A stretch of 64,000 nucleotides of DNA from positions 4,501,001 to 4,565,000 of the forward strand of contig NZ_CP041253.1 of assembly GCF_006575665.1 (NCBI RefSeq), written 5' to 3'. Shown here one piece after another: positions 28,595 through 39,200 of the stretch. Numbering within the stretch: the first letter of the stretch is position 1; every line of letters starts with the position of its first letter. The notes beneath the pieces were generated by a model that saw nothing but the letters and a program-made list of their open reading frames with translations, did no database searches and was not told the DNA's origin. Source of the stretch: Echinicola soli. GTDB lineage: Bacteria > Bacteroidota > Bacteroidia > Cytophagales > Cyclobacteriaceae. The translations under genes and the position numbers were made by a program.

Positions 28595-28920
28595 CCAATA
28601 ACCACCATCTATTACTGTACCATCAAGGGGTTACTTCATCCTATTGGGATCCTGTTGGGATAGGCTGTCTTTTCGACGGCAGGAAAAATCTCAAAACCTA
28701 TTTATAAACGAATTTGTATTTGAGATTTTTCCTGACTTCAGAATGAGTCGAACTGAGGTTATGAGATAGTTTCTATTTTTATACCGTTCGCCCATTGTTA
28801 GCCCTATGCCATTACCATTCGTTATGGGCGATAAAAATAAGGATGGGCTTGAAATCTACAGCATTGTGCCAATTACCAAAAGCTTCTTTATTTTTGCACT
28901 GCCATCAATGTAACCAGCCA
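28595..28920. other. intergenic region with a 16-bp inverted repeat
   Basis: No separate gene. An in-frame extension of the HPP frame back to 28795 is possible but is not protein-like. Main feature: the inverted repeat at 28680-28734. Confidence 0.5.
28680..28734. repeat. perfect 16-bp inverted repeat
   Basis: CAGGAAAAATCTCAAA (28680-28695) and TTTGAGATTTTTCCTG (28719-28734) with a 23-nt AT-rich loop. It lies 86 bp after the GH2 stop. It could work as a terminator-like hairpin in either direction, or be a dispersed palindromic element. No long T-tract follows. Confidence 0.65.
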
Positions 28921-29547
28921 GTGAAAAAAGTGAATCGAGGGTACAGAAAAGCCCGATACGTAGTTTATAAACAGACCATACTTAATCCTATCGATCATCT
29001 TTGGACTTTTGTGGGTGGTTTTTTGGGTATTGGTTGCATTGCTTTTATCCAGTCGGAACTGCATCATTTCAATGCTTTGGAAAAGGTCTTCCTGATTGGT
29101 TCCTTTGGTGCTTCTGCAGTACTGGTTTACGGTGCCACCAATAGTCCACTTGCCCAGCCCAGAAACCTGATCCTTGGGCACACGGTCAGTGCTTTTGTAG
29201 GGGTTACGGTGATGAAAACCGTTGGTCAATTTGATGTTTTTTGGCTGACTTGTGCCACGGCGGTTTCACTGGCTATCATTGCCATGCAAATCCTAAAAGC
29301 ACTCCATCCACCAGGTGGAGCGACTGCCTTGATCGCTGTTATTGGTACCACTAAAGTAAAAGAACTTGGCTTTTTCTATGTGCTCAGCCCTGTATTCACT
29401 GGTGCGCTCATCTTGTTGGTGATTGCTCTTTTGATCAATAACATCCCCAAAGACCGCCACTATCCCTACAATCCAAAAGTATCGCCCTACATGGGCAGAA
29501 GAAAAAAATATTGGCTTAATATCCAGCGCACCTTGGGGATAAGGTAA
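28921..29547 (+). CDS. HPP-family integral membrane protein
   Basis: Inner-membrane protein with four to five hydrophobic segments. Family motifs: GSFGASAVLVYGATNSPLAQ, RNLILGHTVSA and the name-giving LHPPGGATALIA. The open frame reaches back to 28795, but the domain and typical N-terminus (KKVNRGYRKARYVVYKQT) begin at a GTG at 28921, which is chosen here and gives 208 aa. Some HPP proteins are implicated in nitrite transport. There is no nitrogen-metabolism neighbour, so the substrate is unknown. Confidence 0.8.
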   Translation: MKKVNRGYRKARYVVYKQTILNPIDHLWTFVGGFLGIGCIAFIQSELHHFNALEKVFLIGSFGASAVLVYGATNSPLAQPRNLILGHTVSAFVGVTVMKTVGQFDVFWLTCATAVSLAIIAMQILKALHPPGGATALIAVIGTTKVKELGFFYVLSPVFTGALILLVIALLINNIPKDRHYPYNPKVSPYMGRRKKYWLNIQRTLGIR

Positions 29548-29888
29548 GCCTTAAGAGTTATCTTTTAAAAAGTGCTAAACACAATGTACAAGATCAAAAA
29601 AGAAGCCTACCTTGAAAATTGGTAGGCTTCACGATTTCCGGTTATCCCGCCGTCTCTGACGCGGGATCGTGATGGGCAGAGACCCGGAACGCACCCCGGG
29701 ATCCGATAGGATGGGTCTGTGGTATTACTATCGGCTACTACCTTGGATTTTTTTAGTAGAACAATTCGACATTGGTTATTAAGTTATTCGTTATTGGATC
29801 CCTGAGCAAAGCCGAAGGGTGGTTATTGGTTACTCGACACTCAAGTCTGCTTACTTGCTTTTGGCCTCATCCTTCCCTGCTGGCTAAC
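29548..29888. other. convergent intergenic region
   Basis: Between the HPP gene and the sulfatase end. It contains the terminator at 29596-29630 and a small palindrome ATCCCGC/GCGGGAT at 29644-29667. No gene seen. Confidence 0.5.
29596..29630 (-). terminator. intrinsic terminator for the sulfatase transcript
   Basis: Perfect 10-bp stem GAAGCCTACC (29602-29611) with GGTAGGCTTC (29621-29630), 9-nt loop. On the minus strand the stem is followed by TTTTTT (A-run at 29596-29601). It ends the second PUL operon. Confidence 0.75.
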
Positions 29889-31403
29889 TTAAGGAATCCT
29901 CTTTGCTTTGGGATACTTGGCCAGTCTGGCTTCCAGTGCTTTCACCACTTCCGGATGATCACCTGCAATATTTTTAGTTTCCTGGGCATCTTCCTGATAA
30001 TCGTAAAGTTCATAGATCACTTCTTTATCTTTATCTTGTGTATGCGTCCAACGCACCATTCTGTAGCGGTCGGTTCTAATGGCTTCTCCCAAGTATCCTC
30101 CACGGTTATAGGCATGATAAGCGTGATCCTTGATAATGGTCTGGCCATTTTTTAACGTTGGCGAAAGGTCAATGCCATCAATAGGCTGAGGTCCCACCGG
30201 TCGGCCCAAACCTGCCAGGGCGGCCAATGTCGGGAAGATGTCCACTGTTTCGGCAAACTGCTTGGTACTGCTTCCACTGGCAGTCACACCAGGAGCCCTG
30301 AAAATGATCGGGATTCTATTTGCTTGCTCATAATTGGTGTGCTTGGTCCAAATGGCGTGGTCCCCTAAGTGCCATCCATGATCACCCCAAAGCACCACAA
30401 TGGTATTTTCGTCCAAATCCAATCGCTCCAATTCCTTCAGCACTTTGCCCACCTGGGTATCCATATAGGTCAAACTGGCATAATAGCCATGTATCAGCTT
30501 TCGCTGCAAATCATCTTCATAAATGTGCTGGTGGTTAGGAATGGGAAAAAACTGGTTGATCTCCCCTCCTCTTTTGACGGCAAAGTCAGGAGCTCCTTCC
30601 GGGCCTTCTTCAAATTCCGCTAGTGGAAGGGTTTCGGGATCATACATGTCCCAGTATTTTTGGGGTACACTAAAGGGCAAATGCGGACGGGCAAAACCTA
30701 CTGCCATAAAAAACGGTTGATCCTGATCCTTGCTCAAGTCCCGCAACCGGTCAATGGCATGTCGAGCCACCCGTCCATCGGCATAGGCTTCATCTGTCAC
30801 GTCCGGACTTTCCCAGGCTGCCCCCCGTGGCAACTCGTGATTTGGAGGAGTATCTTCAATGTACATGCGTGTGTTTTCAAAAAATGCCTCTTCACGGGTT
30901 AGCTGTCCATTGGTACTTTCTGGTTCCACATATTCGATCACTTTTTCTTTCCAGTGTGGAATACTCCAGGAAGCCTCGTCATTGGTGTTGCCATGGCCGA
31001 TATGGAAGACCTTGCCCATGCTTTCGGCATGATATCCAGCAGCCCTAAAATATTGGGGCATGGTCACCGCATCGGGAATGACATCTCTAAATTCCTTTCC
31101 AAAATCATACAGTCCCGTACTTGTAGAACGAGAGCCCAAGATCAGATTATACCGGCTGGAAACACAAACAGCCTGATTACAGTAAGCCTGGTCAAAGCGC
31201 ATTCCGCTATTGGCCAATCCATCGATATTTGGACTGATGGCATGTTCATCTCCAAAAGCGCCCAAATTGGGTTTGAGATCATCCACAAGGATCAACAGGA
31301 TATTGGGTTTTTCATTTTGTTGGGCCATCGCCATGGTAACTGCAAATAGCAGTATTACCAAAGGAACCCAGTTCTTAATTACTTTTAAACAACTACTTTT
31401 CAT
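29889..31403 (-). CDS. secreted sulfatase, iduronate-2-sulfatase-like (S1 family)
   Basis: Formylglycine-dependent sulfate esterase of 504 aa acting on a sulfated glycan in the periplasm. It has a signal peptide ending in AMAQQ and metal ligands LVDDLKPN (Asp41, Asp42). The active-site motif is CVSSR (80-84), where Cys80 would be converted to formylglycine. The remaining blocks are FARPHLPF, WGDHGWHLGDH and the C-terminal DLSPTL and LYDYQEDAQET. The C-x-S-x-R form differs from the CAPSR motif of the other sulfatase in this locus. It is the last gene of the PUL. The maturase is not in the window. Confidence 0.92.
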   Translation of the reverse strand: MKSSCLKVIKNWVPLVILLFAVTMAMAQQNEKPNILLILVDDLKPNLGAFGDEHAISPNIDGLANSGMRFDQAYCNQAVCVSSRYNLILGSRSTSTGLYDFGKEFRDVIPDAVTMPQYFRAAGYHAESMGKVFHIGHGNTNDEASWSIPHWKEKVIEYVEPESTNGQLTREEAFFENTRMYIEDTPPNHELPRGAAWESPDVTDEAYADGRVARHAIDRLRDLSKDQDQPFFMAVGFARPHLPFSVPQKYWDMYDPETLPLAEFEEGPEGAPDFAVKRGGEINQFFPIPNHQHIYEDDLQRKLIHGYYASLTYMDTQVGKVLKELERLDLDENTIVVLWGDHGWHLGDHAIWTKHTNYEQANRIPIIFRAPGVTASGSSTKQFAETVDIFPTLAALAGLGRPVGPQPIDGIDLSPTLKNGQTIIKDHAYHAYNRGGYLGEAIRTDRYRMVRWTHTQDKDKEVIYELYDYQEDAQETKNIAGDHPEVVKALEARLAKYPKAKRIP

Positions 31404-31543
31404 AGGATATTTTCAACTAAATCTTTGTTATTTTTTTTAAGCTTCAAAACGGACTCATATGCAATTGGTCTTCGTCATGGTCTCTCCTAATTATTATTGC
31501 GGGAAAGAGTAACGACAAAGAAGTAATCTCACCTATCGAACAT

Positions 31544-31581
31544 GAGATTGCTTCACTCCACTACCGTTCCGTTCGCAATGA
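31544..31581. repeat. dispersed intergenic repeat GAGATTGCTTCACTCC (copy 1)
   Basis: GAGATTGCTTCACTCC, a variable few bases, then GTTCGCAATGA. A second copy is at about 34679-34717. Both lie in gaps of the sulfatase PUL. Confidence 0.55.
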
Positions 31582-31613
31582 TGTTTTTACATCATTTTAC
31601 TGCAAAACAGGCA

Positions 31614-32747
31614 TTACTCAAACCGCTGTGCCTCATCCGGACCAGGCTGGGCATAATCGGGGTCAATCGCACGGATATAAATTTCACCATCCTCCAAAAC
31701 CTTCACTTCCAAAGGCACAATGGTCGTCCCTTGTTCATTGATTGTTTGGGCAGTTTCCCCTAAATCCTTGTTTTGGATTCCATCCTTACTTACTGGAGGC
31801 ACATTTCCATTGTAAAATGCCGTACACCACCATCTGCCATCCTTGTCCTGAAATGGAGTTCCATGCCCCAAAAAGCGTCCTACAAACTTCCTTGGCCCGT
31901 AAGGTCCGGTGATGTTATCAGCGGTACAATAGTATAGGTTATAGGAGCCTTTTCGCATCTTGTCTGTAGACCAGGCGGTTCCAAAATGCACGTACTTATC
32001 TCCTATTTTTCTCAAGGTAGCTCCCTCATGACCGATTACTCTGTTGGCGGGATCGATCCGTTTTGGTTCTGCCGCTAGCCCTGAGAAACCGGGTTTAATT
32101 GGTGCAATAAAGGTGTTTCCCCAAAGCAAATACCATATTCCATCATCGTCTTTGAACAAACTTGGGTCATGTTTATTCTGCATATCATCCCCCATGGGAA
32201 AGGAAAAAGGCCCAGCCATGTGCTCACCTTCCGAGATCGCTAAATTAGCCCCACCTCTGACAGGATCCGGTGAAGTATGCACATAGATCCATTTGCCATC
32301 TATATGGTACAGTTCCGGAGCCCACAACCTCCAGTCGCTCGCCGGCTTTTCGTTCAGTTTATCCGGCATTTTTTGGGCCCAGTAGCCTTCGGCGAGATCG
32401 AAAGGCTCACCAAGTGACTCCCAGTGCAGCAGGTCTTCACTCCTCCAAACCCTGATCTTGTGCCCCACAATGCTAGGTTTTCCAAACAGCTCCATATTTT
32501 GGGCGTCCAGCCCTGTATTATAAGGTTCTGTCTCCTCTCGTGGATCATTGGGCAAGGGCGTAGTGCCTGTAAGATAATAATAGCCATAATTGTCCAAATA
32601 GATATAAGGGTCACGGATCCATCCATCTTTCAAATAAATGGCCTCATCATGCTGCTCAAAGATCGCCTTTTTTGAATGCTGCCCACAACCAGAAAGTGTC
32701 AGCACTCCACCGAACAAGGCTAAAACAACTTGTTTCTTAATGTTCAT
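31614..32747 (-). CDS. GH43-like glycosidase lipoprotein
   Basis: Five-bladed propeller glycosidase, 377 aa from the ATG at 32747. The longer frame to 32828 is rejected because 32747 begins a lipoprotein signal (LTLSGCGQ, Cys21). The catalytic triad is compatible with GH43 and relatives: Asp46 in IRDPYIY, Asp194 in KHDPSLF and Glu241 in GHEGATL, with the WAPELYHIDGKW block between. The start overlaps the upstream sulfatase by 11 bp, indicating co-translation. Substrate is open: arabinosidase, xylosidase or galactosidase activities occur in such propellers. Confidence 0.82.
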   Translation of the reverse strand: MNIKKQVVLALFGGVLTLSGCGQHSKKAIFEQHDEAIYLKDGWIRDPYIYLDNYGYYYLTGTTPLPNDPREETEPYNTGLDAQNMELFGKPSIVGHKIRVWRSEDLLHWESLGEPFDLAEGYWAQKMPDKLNEKPASDWRLWAPELYHIDGKWIYVHTSPDPVRGGANLAISEGEHMAGPFSFPMGDDMQNKHDPSLFKDDDGIWYLLWGNTFIAPIKPGFSGLAAEPKRIDPANRVIGHEGATLRKIGDKYVHFGTAWSTDKMRKGSYNLYYCTADNITGPYGPRKFVGRFLGHGTPFQDKDGRWWCTAFYNGNVPPVSKDGIQNKDLGETAQTINEQGTTIVPLEVKVLEDGEIYIRAIDPDYAQPGPDEAQRFE

Positions 32748-34191
32748 TTTTTCGTTCTTGTATGGTTTTTCCATTGGGTTTGGGACCAGGAAAGTAGTAA
32801 GGTTGCTTGTACAGTTTCTGTTCATCACCTTGTGCTACCATCCAATTGTCCAATTGCTTTTTCATTTTGGTCACTAAAGGCTGATATGCCAACTCATTGG
32901 CGAGATTATGCTGCTCGTTGGGGTCATTGGCAAGATCATAAAACTCCACTGCCGGACGGACAAAATACCGCTGGACCACCGCAGCTGCCAAAGGATCCTG
33001 TGCGGCTTGATCATCCCAGCTGTCCCAAAAAGCACCCGCCCCGTCTTTCCTCAAAATATCCGAATGGTTGGTGTGATAGGCATTGGGTATCAGATTGACA
33101 ATGAGTTTGTAGCGCTCATTGCGAATGCTCCGCATTGGATAAACATTGAAGTTGCCGTCACCAGTGTGGGTGGTATAGATTACATCCCTGAAATCATTGG
33201 TATTCCCTTTTAGTACTTCCGAAAAAGATTTTCCGTCCAAATTATGGGGGATTTCACTACCTGAAACATCCAGCAAAGTCGGTAAAATATCCACCCAACT
33301 CACCATCGCTTTCGTTCTGGTTCCAGGGGTGATCTTACCCGGCCACTTTACGATCAGTGGTGTCCGGATACCCGCATCATAGAGATTCCACTTCCCAAAG
33401 GGCCACTGTGCGCCGTGGTCACTGGTAAACAGTGTAAGAGTATTGTCATCTAACATCTCATCAAGATAATCCAGTACCTGTCCCATTTCACCATCCATAC
33501 CGGTCACATCGGTATAATACCGTGCTCGATGCTCCCTGGTAGATTTGGTATTGATGAAATATGGGGGCAAATCCACTTTTTTAGGATCATAGTCCAACTT
33601 ATCGGTCCACCATACATGAGGCCTTCGGTCTCCGACAAAAATACAGACAGGTCCTTCCACTTTGGTGCTATCAAAATATCCGCTGATATTGTCGTACAGG
33701 CCGGTCTGCTCATCATGGTGAAAGTCAAAGCCGCACTTTTCATTACCACCATAATGAGCCACCTTTCCAAAAGCAAAAACCGAATAACCATTGTCCTTAA
33801 GCTGGCCGATCAAATACGGAATAGCTGGTTTGGGAAATGCATGATTTACCTCAGCGCCATTTCTAGCAGGCATCAGGCCGGTCAGCAAAGCCGCCCTACT
33901 CGGCGCACAGGAAGGCGAAGCTACAAAAGCATTGTCAAAGGTCATTCCCTCATCGCTGAGCTTTTCCAGTATTGGGGTCTTTACCACATCCGCTCCATAT
34001 ACCGACACATCCAAGTAGCCAAGGTCATCGGATAGATAAACGATCATATTGGGTTGTTGCCTTGCCGATGATTTGAAAATGATGAAAATACTCAACAGCA
34101 AGCAACATCCACAAACGGATAAAACGCGCCAGAGGTCTTTCGAACCCAGTGGTATAAAGGAGGTGTTTTTTGTTAGGTTATTTGGTTTCAT
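32737..34191 (-). CDS. secreted sulfatase (S1 family, CAPSR type)
   Basis: Formylglycine sulfatase of 484 aa. The N-terminal 45 residues include a hydrophobic export or anchor segment (about 22-40). The catalytic start is YLSDDLGYLD (Asp55, Asp56). The active-site motif is CAPSRAALLTG with Cys95 and Arg99. FTSDHGAQWPFGKWNLYD and GIRTPLIVKWPG fit heparan N-sulfatase-like members. It overlaps the GH43-like gene by 11 bp. Loss of sulfate by this enzyme would open the glycan to the two glycosidases nearby. Confidence 0.92.
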   Translation of the reverse strand: MKPNNLTKNTSFIPLGSKDLWRVLSVCGCCLLLSIFIIFKSSARQQPNMIVYLSDDLGYLDVSVYGADVVKTPILEKLSDEGMTFDNAFVASPSCAPSRAALLTGLMPARNGAEVNHAFPKPAIPYLIGQLKDNGYSVFAFGKVAHYGGNEKCGFDFHHDEQTGLYDNISGYFDSTKVEGPVCIFVGDRRPHVWWTDKLDYDPKKVDLPPYFINTKSTREHRARYYTDVTGMDGEMGQVLDYLDEMLDDNTLTLFTSDHGAQWPFGKWNLYDAGIRTPLIVKWPGKITPGTRTKAMVSWVDILPTLLDVSGSEIPHNLDGKSFSEVLKGNTNDFRDVIYTTHTGDGNFNVYPMRSIRNERYKLIVNLIPNAYHTNHSDILRKDGAGAFWDSWDDQAAQDPLAAAVVQRYFVRPAVEFYDLANDPNEQHNLANELAYQPLVTKMKKQLDNWMVAQGDEQKLYKQPYYFPGPKPNGKTIQERKNEH

Positions 34192-34794
34192 TGTGTAATT
34201 GTACTGGTCATTGGTTTCCTATTTAAATATGCACAAACCATTGCTGGATGAATGTCATGGATCCCACAATTATTAACACAAATCCGTCAAATCCCCCATC
34301 CTTGGTAAACCAGGTTGTGAAACAGGTCCAAATCTTCCAGCTTGGACCTAAACCCACCAATATATCCAGACATTCATCCAGCCAAGCATCCAATCGAGTG
34401 GGTACTTATCTCCACTTATTCTTCCCTAAAGCACTTAACCTCCCCTACCAGGAGAAGGATGTACTTCCCTGATTATAGTTGACTGGATTAATCATTGGGT
34501 TTCATTGTCAAACATAGTAATAACTGGTCTTTCCCTAGATTGAATTTTAGACCAATTCCTTCCAAACTCCTCCGGACTTTTGCTCATTATTGGTTATGAC
34601 GGGGGCTGCAACCATCCATAACGAATTGTGCTTGTCCCGGAGGCTATCGGGAACGAGGCAGTCTCGTCTAAAGAGAAGGAGATTGCTTCACTCCGTTGCT
34701 CAGCGTTCGCAATGAGGTTACACGTGTCTTAAGTCTCAAGTCTTAATACTCAATACTCATCTCATTACTTGATACTGACTACTTTCACCTTCCC
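34192..34794. other. 603-bp gap between susD and sulfatase, with a large inverted repeat
   Basis: No convincing gene. Two short open frames (34248-34472 on plus, and a startless 60-codon frame on minus) overlap the inverted repeat at 34243-34382. The gap also holds the second GAGATTGCTTCACTCC repeat (34679-34717) and a TCCCGGAGGCTATCGGGA palindrome near 34637-34654. Confidence 0.5.
34243..34382. repeat. 140-bp structured element with 14-bp terminal inverted repeats
   Basis: GCTGGATGAATGTC (34243-34256) and GACATTCATCCAGC (34369-34382) are exact complements, and pairing extends five more bases past a one-base bulge. Inside is a second perfect hairpin: AGGTCCAA and TTGGACCT (about 34325-34350). 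On the minus strand it would be the 5' leader of the sulfatase mRNA, ending about 50 nt before the start codon. Confidence 0.6.
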
Positions 34795-36258
34795 TTAATA
34801 TCCATCATTCTGCACCAACATCTCATTGGCATCCAGCGCTGCTTGAGGAATCGGGAAAAGCACATGGGTAGGTTTGGCATTGGTGACGCCTCGATCGATG
34901 GCTGAGGAAACAAATGTTCCCATCCTGATCTGGTCTTCACGACGCTTGCCTTCGGAATAAAACTCCCAAGCCCGCTCATTGAGTAAATGCTGCCTTAGCT
35001 GTGCGGTAGACATAAAATCGCTCAATTCCAACGGATCCAAGTCTGCCCGATCCCTGACCATATTGATCAGGTCGATGGATATTTGGTTAGGGCCGTTTAG
35101 CTCATTAAGGGCCTCGGCCCTGCTCAAGAGAATATCTGCATAGCGAACTCCTGGCACATCATTACCATGCTCATTACCAAGTCCATTGGGATCAGGCCAG
35201 TATTTAAAGGAGCGAGTATTGTCATTGTTCAGCAGGGAAACCGTATTGCCCTGACCATTGACGTAGCTTTCGATAATCAGGCCCATTCTCGCATCACCTT
35301 CCTCAAAGGAATTGTAAAAGCTATCGTACAACCGGTATTGTGCTGCCCAATTCCTCCAGGAATTTTGGAAAGTCAAGCCTGTCTCGGGATGATTGGCAAA
35401 CCCCTCTGGAAATGCTCCATTCATATAATTGTTTCCTGGACTATTTGGGATCTGAGGGTAAGCAAGTATGAACTCGGAATTCTGTTCATTTTCCACTCTG
35501 AAAAGCATTGCATAGTCTGGATACAGACTATAATCCCCCATATCCATCACCTCTTGGGCCATATCGGCTGCCTTTTGCCATTGCTTGGTATTGAGGTAGA
35601 ACTTTGTCAACAGTGCTCTTGCACCTCCATTTGTAGCTCTTCCATAAGCTTGTTCTTCACCCGGAGCAGGCAAATCAGAAATTACTGCCAAAAGCTCGGA
35701 CTCAATAAACTGCCGCATTTCTTCTTCCGAAGGTCGTGCCAAGTAAATTTCATCTTCAGAACTTTGCCGCAATGGCACCGGACCAAACCAGGAATGTAAA
35801 TAGTAATAACTCAACGCCCTGATAAACCTCGCCTCGGCAGCATAGGTTTGTTTCAGCTCATCACCGATATTTGCAGATTTCACGTTTTCGAGCACGACAT
35901 TCGCATTTCGAATGGCCCGATAAGGCTTCAGCCACATATCACCGTACATCCAACCTACTGATGCATCCCAGGTAAAATCGATCATCAGGACAGCGGTACG
36001 GTTTTCGCCTCCACCGGTCTCCCACTCGATATCAGTACACCACTCTTCGATATTGCGCACACTGTGGTGGGAATATCCGTTCAGATAACCTTCGGCATAT
36101 GCGGCATCCAAGGTCGATTTGATTCCCTCTTGGGTGGTCAAGTAGTTTTCCGGGGCCATTTGGGAAAACAGTTCCTCATCCAACATACCTGAACAGGCGC
36201 ACATCAATCCCAAGCACAATGCGATCAGTTTATACTTTAGTATTTTTATAGTTTTCAT
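34795..36258 (-). CDS. RagB/SusD-family outer-membrane lipoprotein
   Basis: Glycan-binding partner of the STN-type SusC, 487 aa. Lipoprotein signal near Cys20/Cys22 (GLMCACSGML). The SusD core is recognisable: YLTTQEGIKSTLDAAYAEGY, AEARFIRALSYYYLHSWFGPVPL, and the C-terminal VRYADILLSRAEALNEL and LLNERAWEFYSEGKRREDQIR blocks. It starts 12 bp after the SusC stop. The complete length and conserved ends show an intact gene. Confidence 0.95.
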   Translation of the reverse strand: MKTIKILKYKLIALCLGLMCACSGMLDEELFSQMAPENYLTTQEGIKSTLDAAYAEGYLNGYSHHSVRNIEEWCTDIEWETGGGENRTAVLMIDFTWDASVGWMYGDMWLKPYRAIRNANVVLENVKSANIGDELKQTYAAEARFIRALSYYYLHSWFGPVPLRQSSEDEIYLARPSEEEMRQFIESELLAVISDLPAPGEEQAYGRATNGGARALLTKFYLNTKQWQKAADMAQEVMDMGDYSLYPDYAMLFRVENEQNSEFILAYPQIPNSPGNNYMNGAFPEGFANHPETGLTFQNSWRNWAAQYRLYDSFYNSFEEGDARMGLIIESYVNGQGNTVSLLNNDNTRSFKYWPDPNGLGNEHGNDVPGVRYADILLSRAEALNELNGPNQISIDLINMVRDRADLDPLELSDFMSTAQLRQHLLNERAWEFYSEGKRREDQIRMGTFVSSAIDRGVTNAKPTHVLFPIPQAALDANEMLVQNDGY

Positions 36259-36270
36259 GTCCTTTTCTGT

Positions 36271-39200
36271 TTAAAATCCAAGTTTTACACCTAACAAAAA
36301 CGAAGTTGCGGTAGGATAGGCATTGTAATCAATCCTGATATTGGCATTACCATTGGGATTGACTGCCGGATCCACTCCATCATAATCGGTAATGGTCAAC
36401 AGGTTGGTTCCTGTTATATACACCTGTGCATTGCGAAATGTACTGCTCTGCATCGGAATGGTGTAATTTAGCGTAAGGGTATTTAACCGTAGATAGGAAG
36501 CATCCTGAATAGTGTAGGAGTTGACTTCCTTTTGTCCCTGAGCCGTTGGATTGACAAAAGACGGGTATTCATTGGATGGATTTTCGGGTGTCCATCTATT
36601 GAGATAAGGCTCCGCAAACTTATTTCTTCTAAAGTTGATCGGGAAATAGGTGTCCACAAGGTTATTGTTCAGCATGCTGATGCCGTGCACTCCTTCGAAG
36701 AATACATACAGGCTAAATCCTTTGTATTCGAAGGTATTGGCAATAGAATAGGTGAAATCCGGAAAGGAATTCCCCAACACCTCTCTATCGTCCGCATTGA
36801 CCGTTTGGTCACCATTGATATCGCGGAATTTCATATCTCCAGGCACCACGTTATCGGTCGTTTGGTCAAAGTCGTCGCCTTCCTGCCAAACACCATCTAC
36901 TTGGTAGCCATAAAAGGAATACATGGGCAATCCTTCTTTGATCATCCAAATCTGATTGGCAAAACCCGCACTTCCACCGATAATCTGATCCACGCCTCCA
37001 AGGCTCGTGACCTCATTTTTCACAGTAGCCAGATTAAGTGTTGTGGTCCAGGTAAATTCCCCATCAAAATTTACCGAAGTAATAGCTGCTTCGATACCTG
37101 AATTTTTTACACTTCCGATATTGGTGATCCTATTGGTATATCCTGTAGAAGTAGGGATAGGCAGGTAGAGGAGCATATCATAGGTGTTTTTAACGAAATA
37201 GTCCAGGCTACCAAAAACCCGATCCCTAAAAAGTCCAAAGTCCAATCCAATATCCCATTGCTCTGTGGTCTCCCACTTCAGGTCGGGATTGGGAATACGG
37301 GCAGGCTGGGTGGTGGATACTTTTTGATCATCAAAAACAGCATCCGGCCCGGGCACAAAAGTACTGATGGAAAGATAATTACCGATTTCCTGGTTACCGG
37401 TCTGACCCCAACTGGCCCGAAATTTAAAAGTACTTAATGCTTCCAAATCCTGCATAAAAGATTCCTCTTTCACTTTCCAGGCAAAAGCACCAGATGGGAA
37501 ATAGCCGTATTTGTTATTTTCACCAAACCTCGATGAACCATCTATCCGTAGCGTTCCAGTAAATAAATATTTATCCTTCAACGTGTAGTTTACCCTACCT
37601 AAATAGGAAAGTAAACGGTTAGTGGCCTTAAAACTGTTGATATTAAACTGGGTAGGGTCACCTAGGCCGATGTTATCCGTTCCTGTAGCATCAGATGGAA
37701 AACTCTTGCCATGACTGGTAGTATTGGACATGGAGAATTTTTGAGTGGTCACTCCGGCCAATGCAGTAAGATGATGGTCTTCAAAGGTCTTATCATAAGT
37801 GGTAGTTAACTCCATCAGGTAGTTGGACTGACGCTCTTGCAAAATCGTTGCGATGCCACCATTGGCAAGGCCATCCAAGGTAGATCGATCGATATAGACA
37901 TCTCTTCTCTGGTTGGTCACATCTGTACCAAAATTCACTTTTACAGACCACTCAGGAAGGATTTTATAGTTGGCATAAGTAACAGCCATATTGCGATACC
38001 GCTCGATCATCGCATTTTTACCATAGGCCAAGGCCAGGGGATTATCGATCGAAATATAAGGTGAAATCCTGTAGCGACCATCATCGCCATAAATGCTCAA
38101 TGTCGGATCAAAATTATACGCTGCATACAAGGCTCCATTGTTTTCATTCACCCCAAAAGACTGGGCTGGCACTTGGTCATTTTCACTGAATGAAGTGTTC
38201 ATGTTCAGTCCCACAGTCAAGCGGTCCGAAAATTTGGTTTCCAGATTTAGCCGTGCGCTGTACCGCTCAAAAGCAGAACTCTTGACCACTCCTTGCTGAT
38301 TAAAGTAATTGAGCGCTGCGAAGTAATTGGTCTTTTCATTTCCTCCTGAAAAAGACAGGTTTTGATTGGTCACCGGAGCACTTGTACGGAAGAGTTCATC
38401 CTGCCAGTTGGTACCGCCATCTTCGATAACATCGACCGTCTGGTCTGCTATTCCGCCACCATCGGCAATGATACCGTTCATCACCATTTGGTATTCCTCA
38501 GCACTGAGCACATCCAATCTATTGGCGACATTCTGGACGCCCACATAGCCATCATAATTGATTCTCGTCTGCCCGGATTTACCTTTTTTGGTAGTCACCA
38601 TGATCACGCCGTTGGCCCCTCTGGCACCATAAATGGCCGTTGCAGAAGCATCCTTTAAGATCTCGATGGACTCAATGTCATTAGGGTTTATAGCCGCCAA
38701 AGGATTGGTGGGAGATCTCGAATCAGGGTAATTTCCCCCACCACTGGTGGTCATCGACGAATTGTCAATGGGCAGTCCGTCAATCACGTACAAGGGTCCC
38801 GTACCTGCGTTTACAGAACTGGCACCCCGGATACTGATGGAGATCCCTCCTCCAGGTTCTGAACTGTTCTGTACCACATTGACGCCGGCAGCCTTGCCTT
38901 TCAGTAGTTGGTCCACGGAGGTATTGACGCCTTGGTTTTGCTCATCTGATCTCAAAGAAACCACCGAACCGGTCAAATCGCTCTTTTTCACGGTTCCGTA
39001 TCCCACGACCACTACTTCTTCCAACGCTTGGGTATCTTCCTTCATGATCACATCAATGGTCGTCTGATTACCGATCTGGACCCGCTGGGTCTGAAAACCG
39101 ATAAAGGAGAATATCAGCACATCGCCTTCTTCTGCTGTGAGCTGGTAATTCCCCTCCAGGTCCGTGACAGTACCTTTTCCCGAACTCTCGATCTTGACCG

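Noticed and set aside
28795-28920. Extended start of the HPP protein
   Set aside because: The added residues are His/Cys-rich and not typical; the family N-terminus begins at 28921. The earlier ATGs remain possible.
29644-29667. Second terminator after the HPP gene
   Set aside because: The 7-bp palindrome has no T-tract and resembles other intergenic palindromes.
34248-34472. 74-aa plus-strand ORF
   Set aside because: It overlaps the 140-bp inverted repeat, has low-complexity Pro/Ser/Asn content and no recognised domain.
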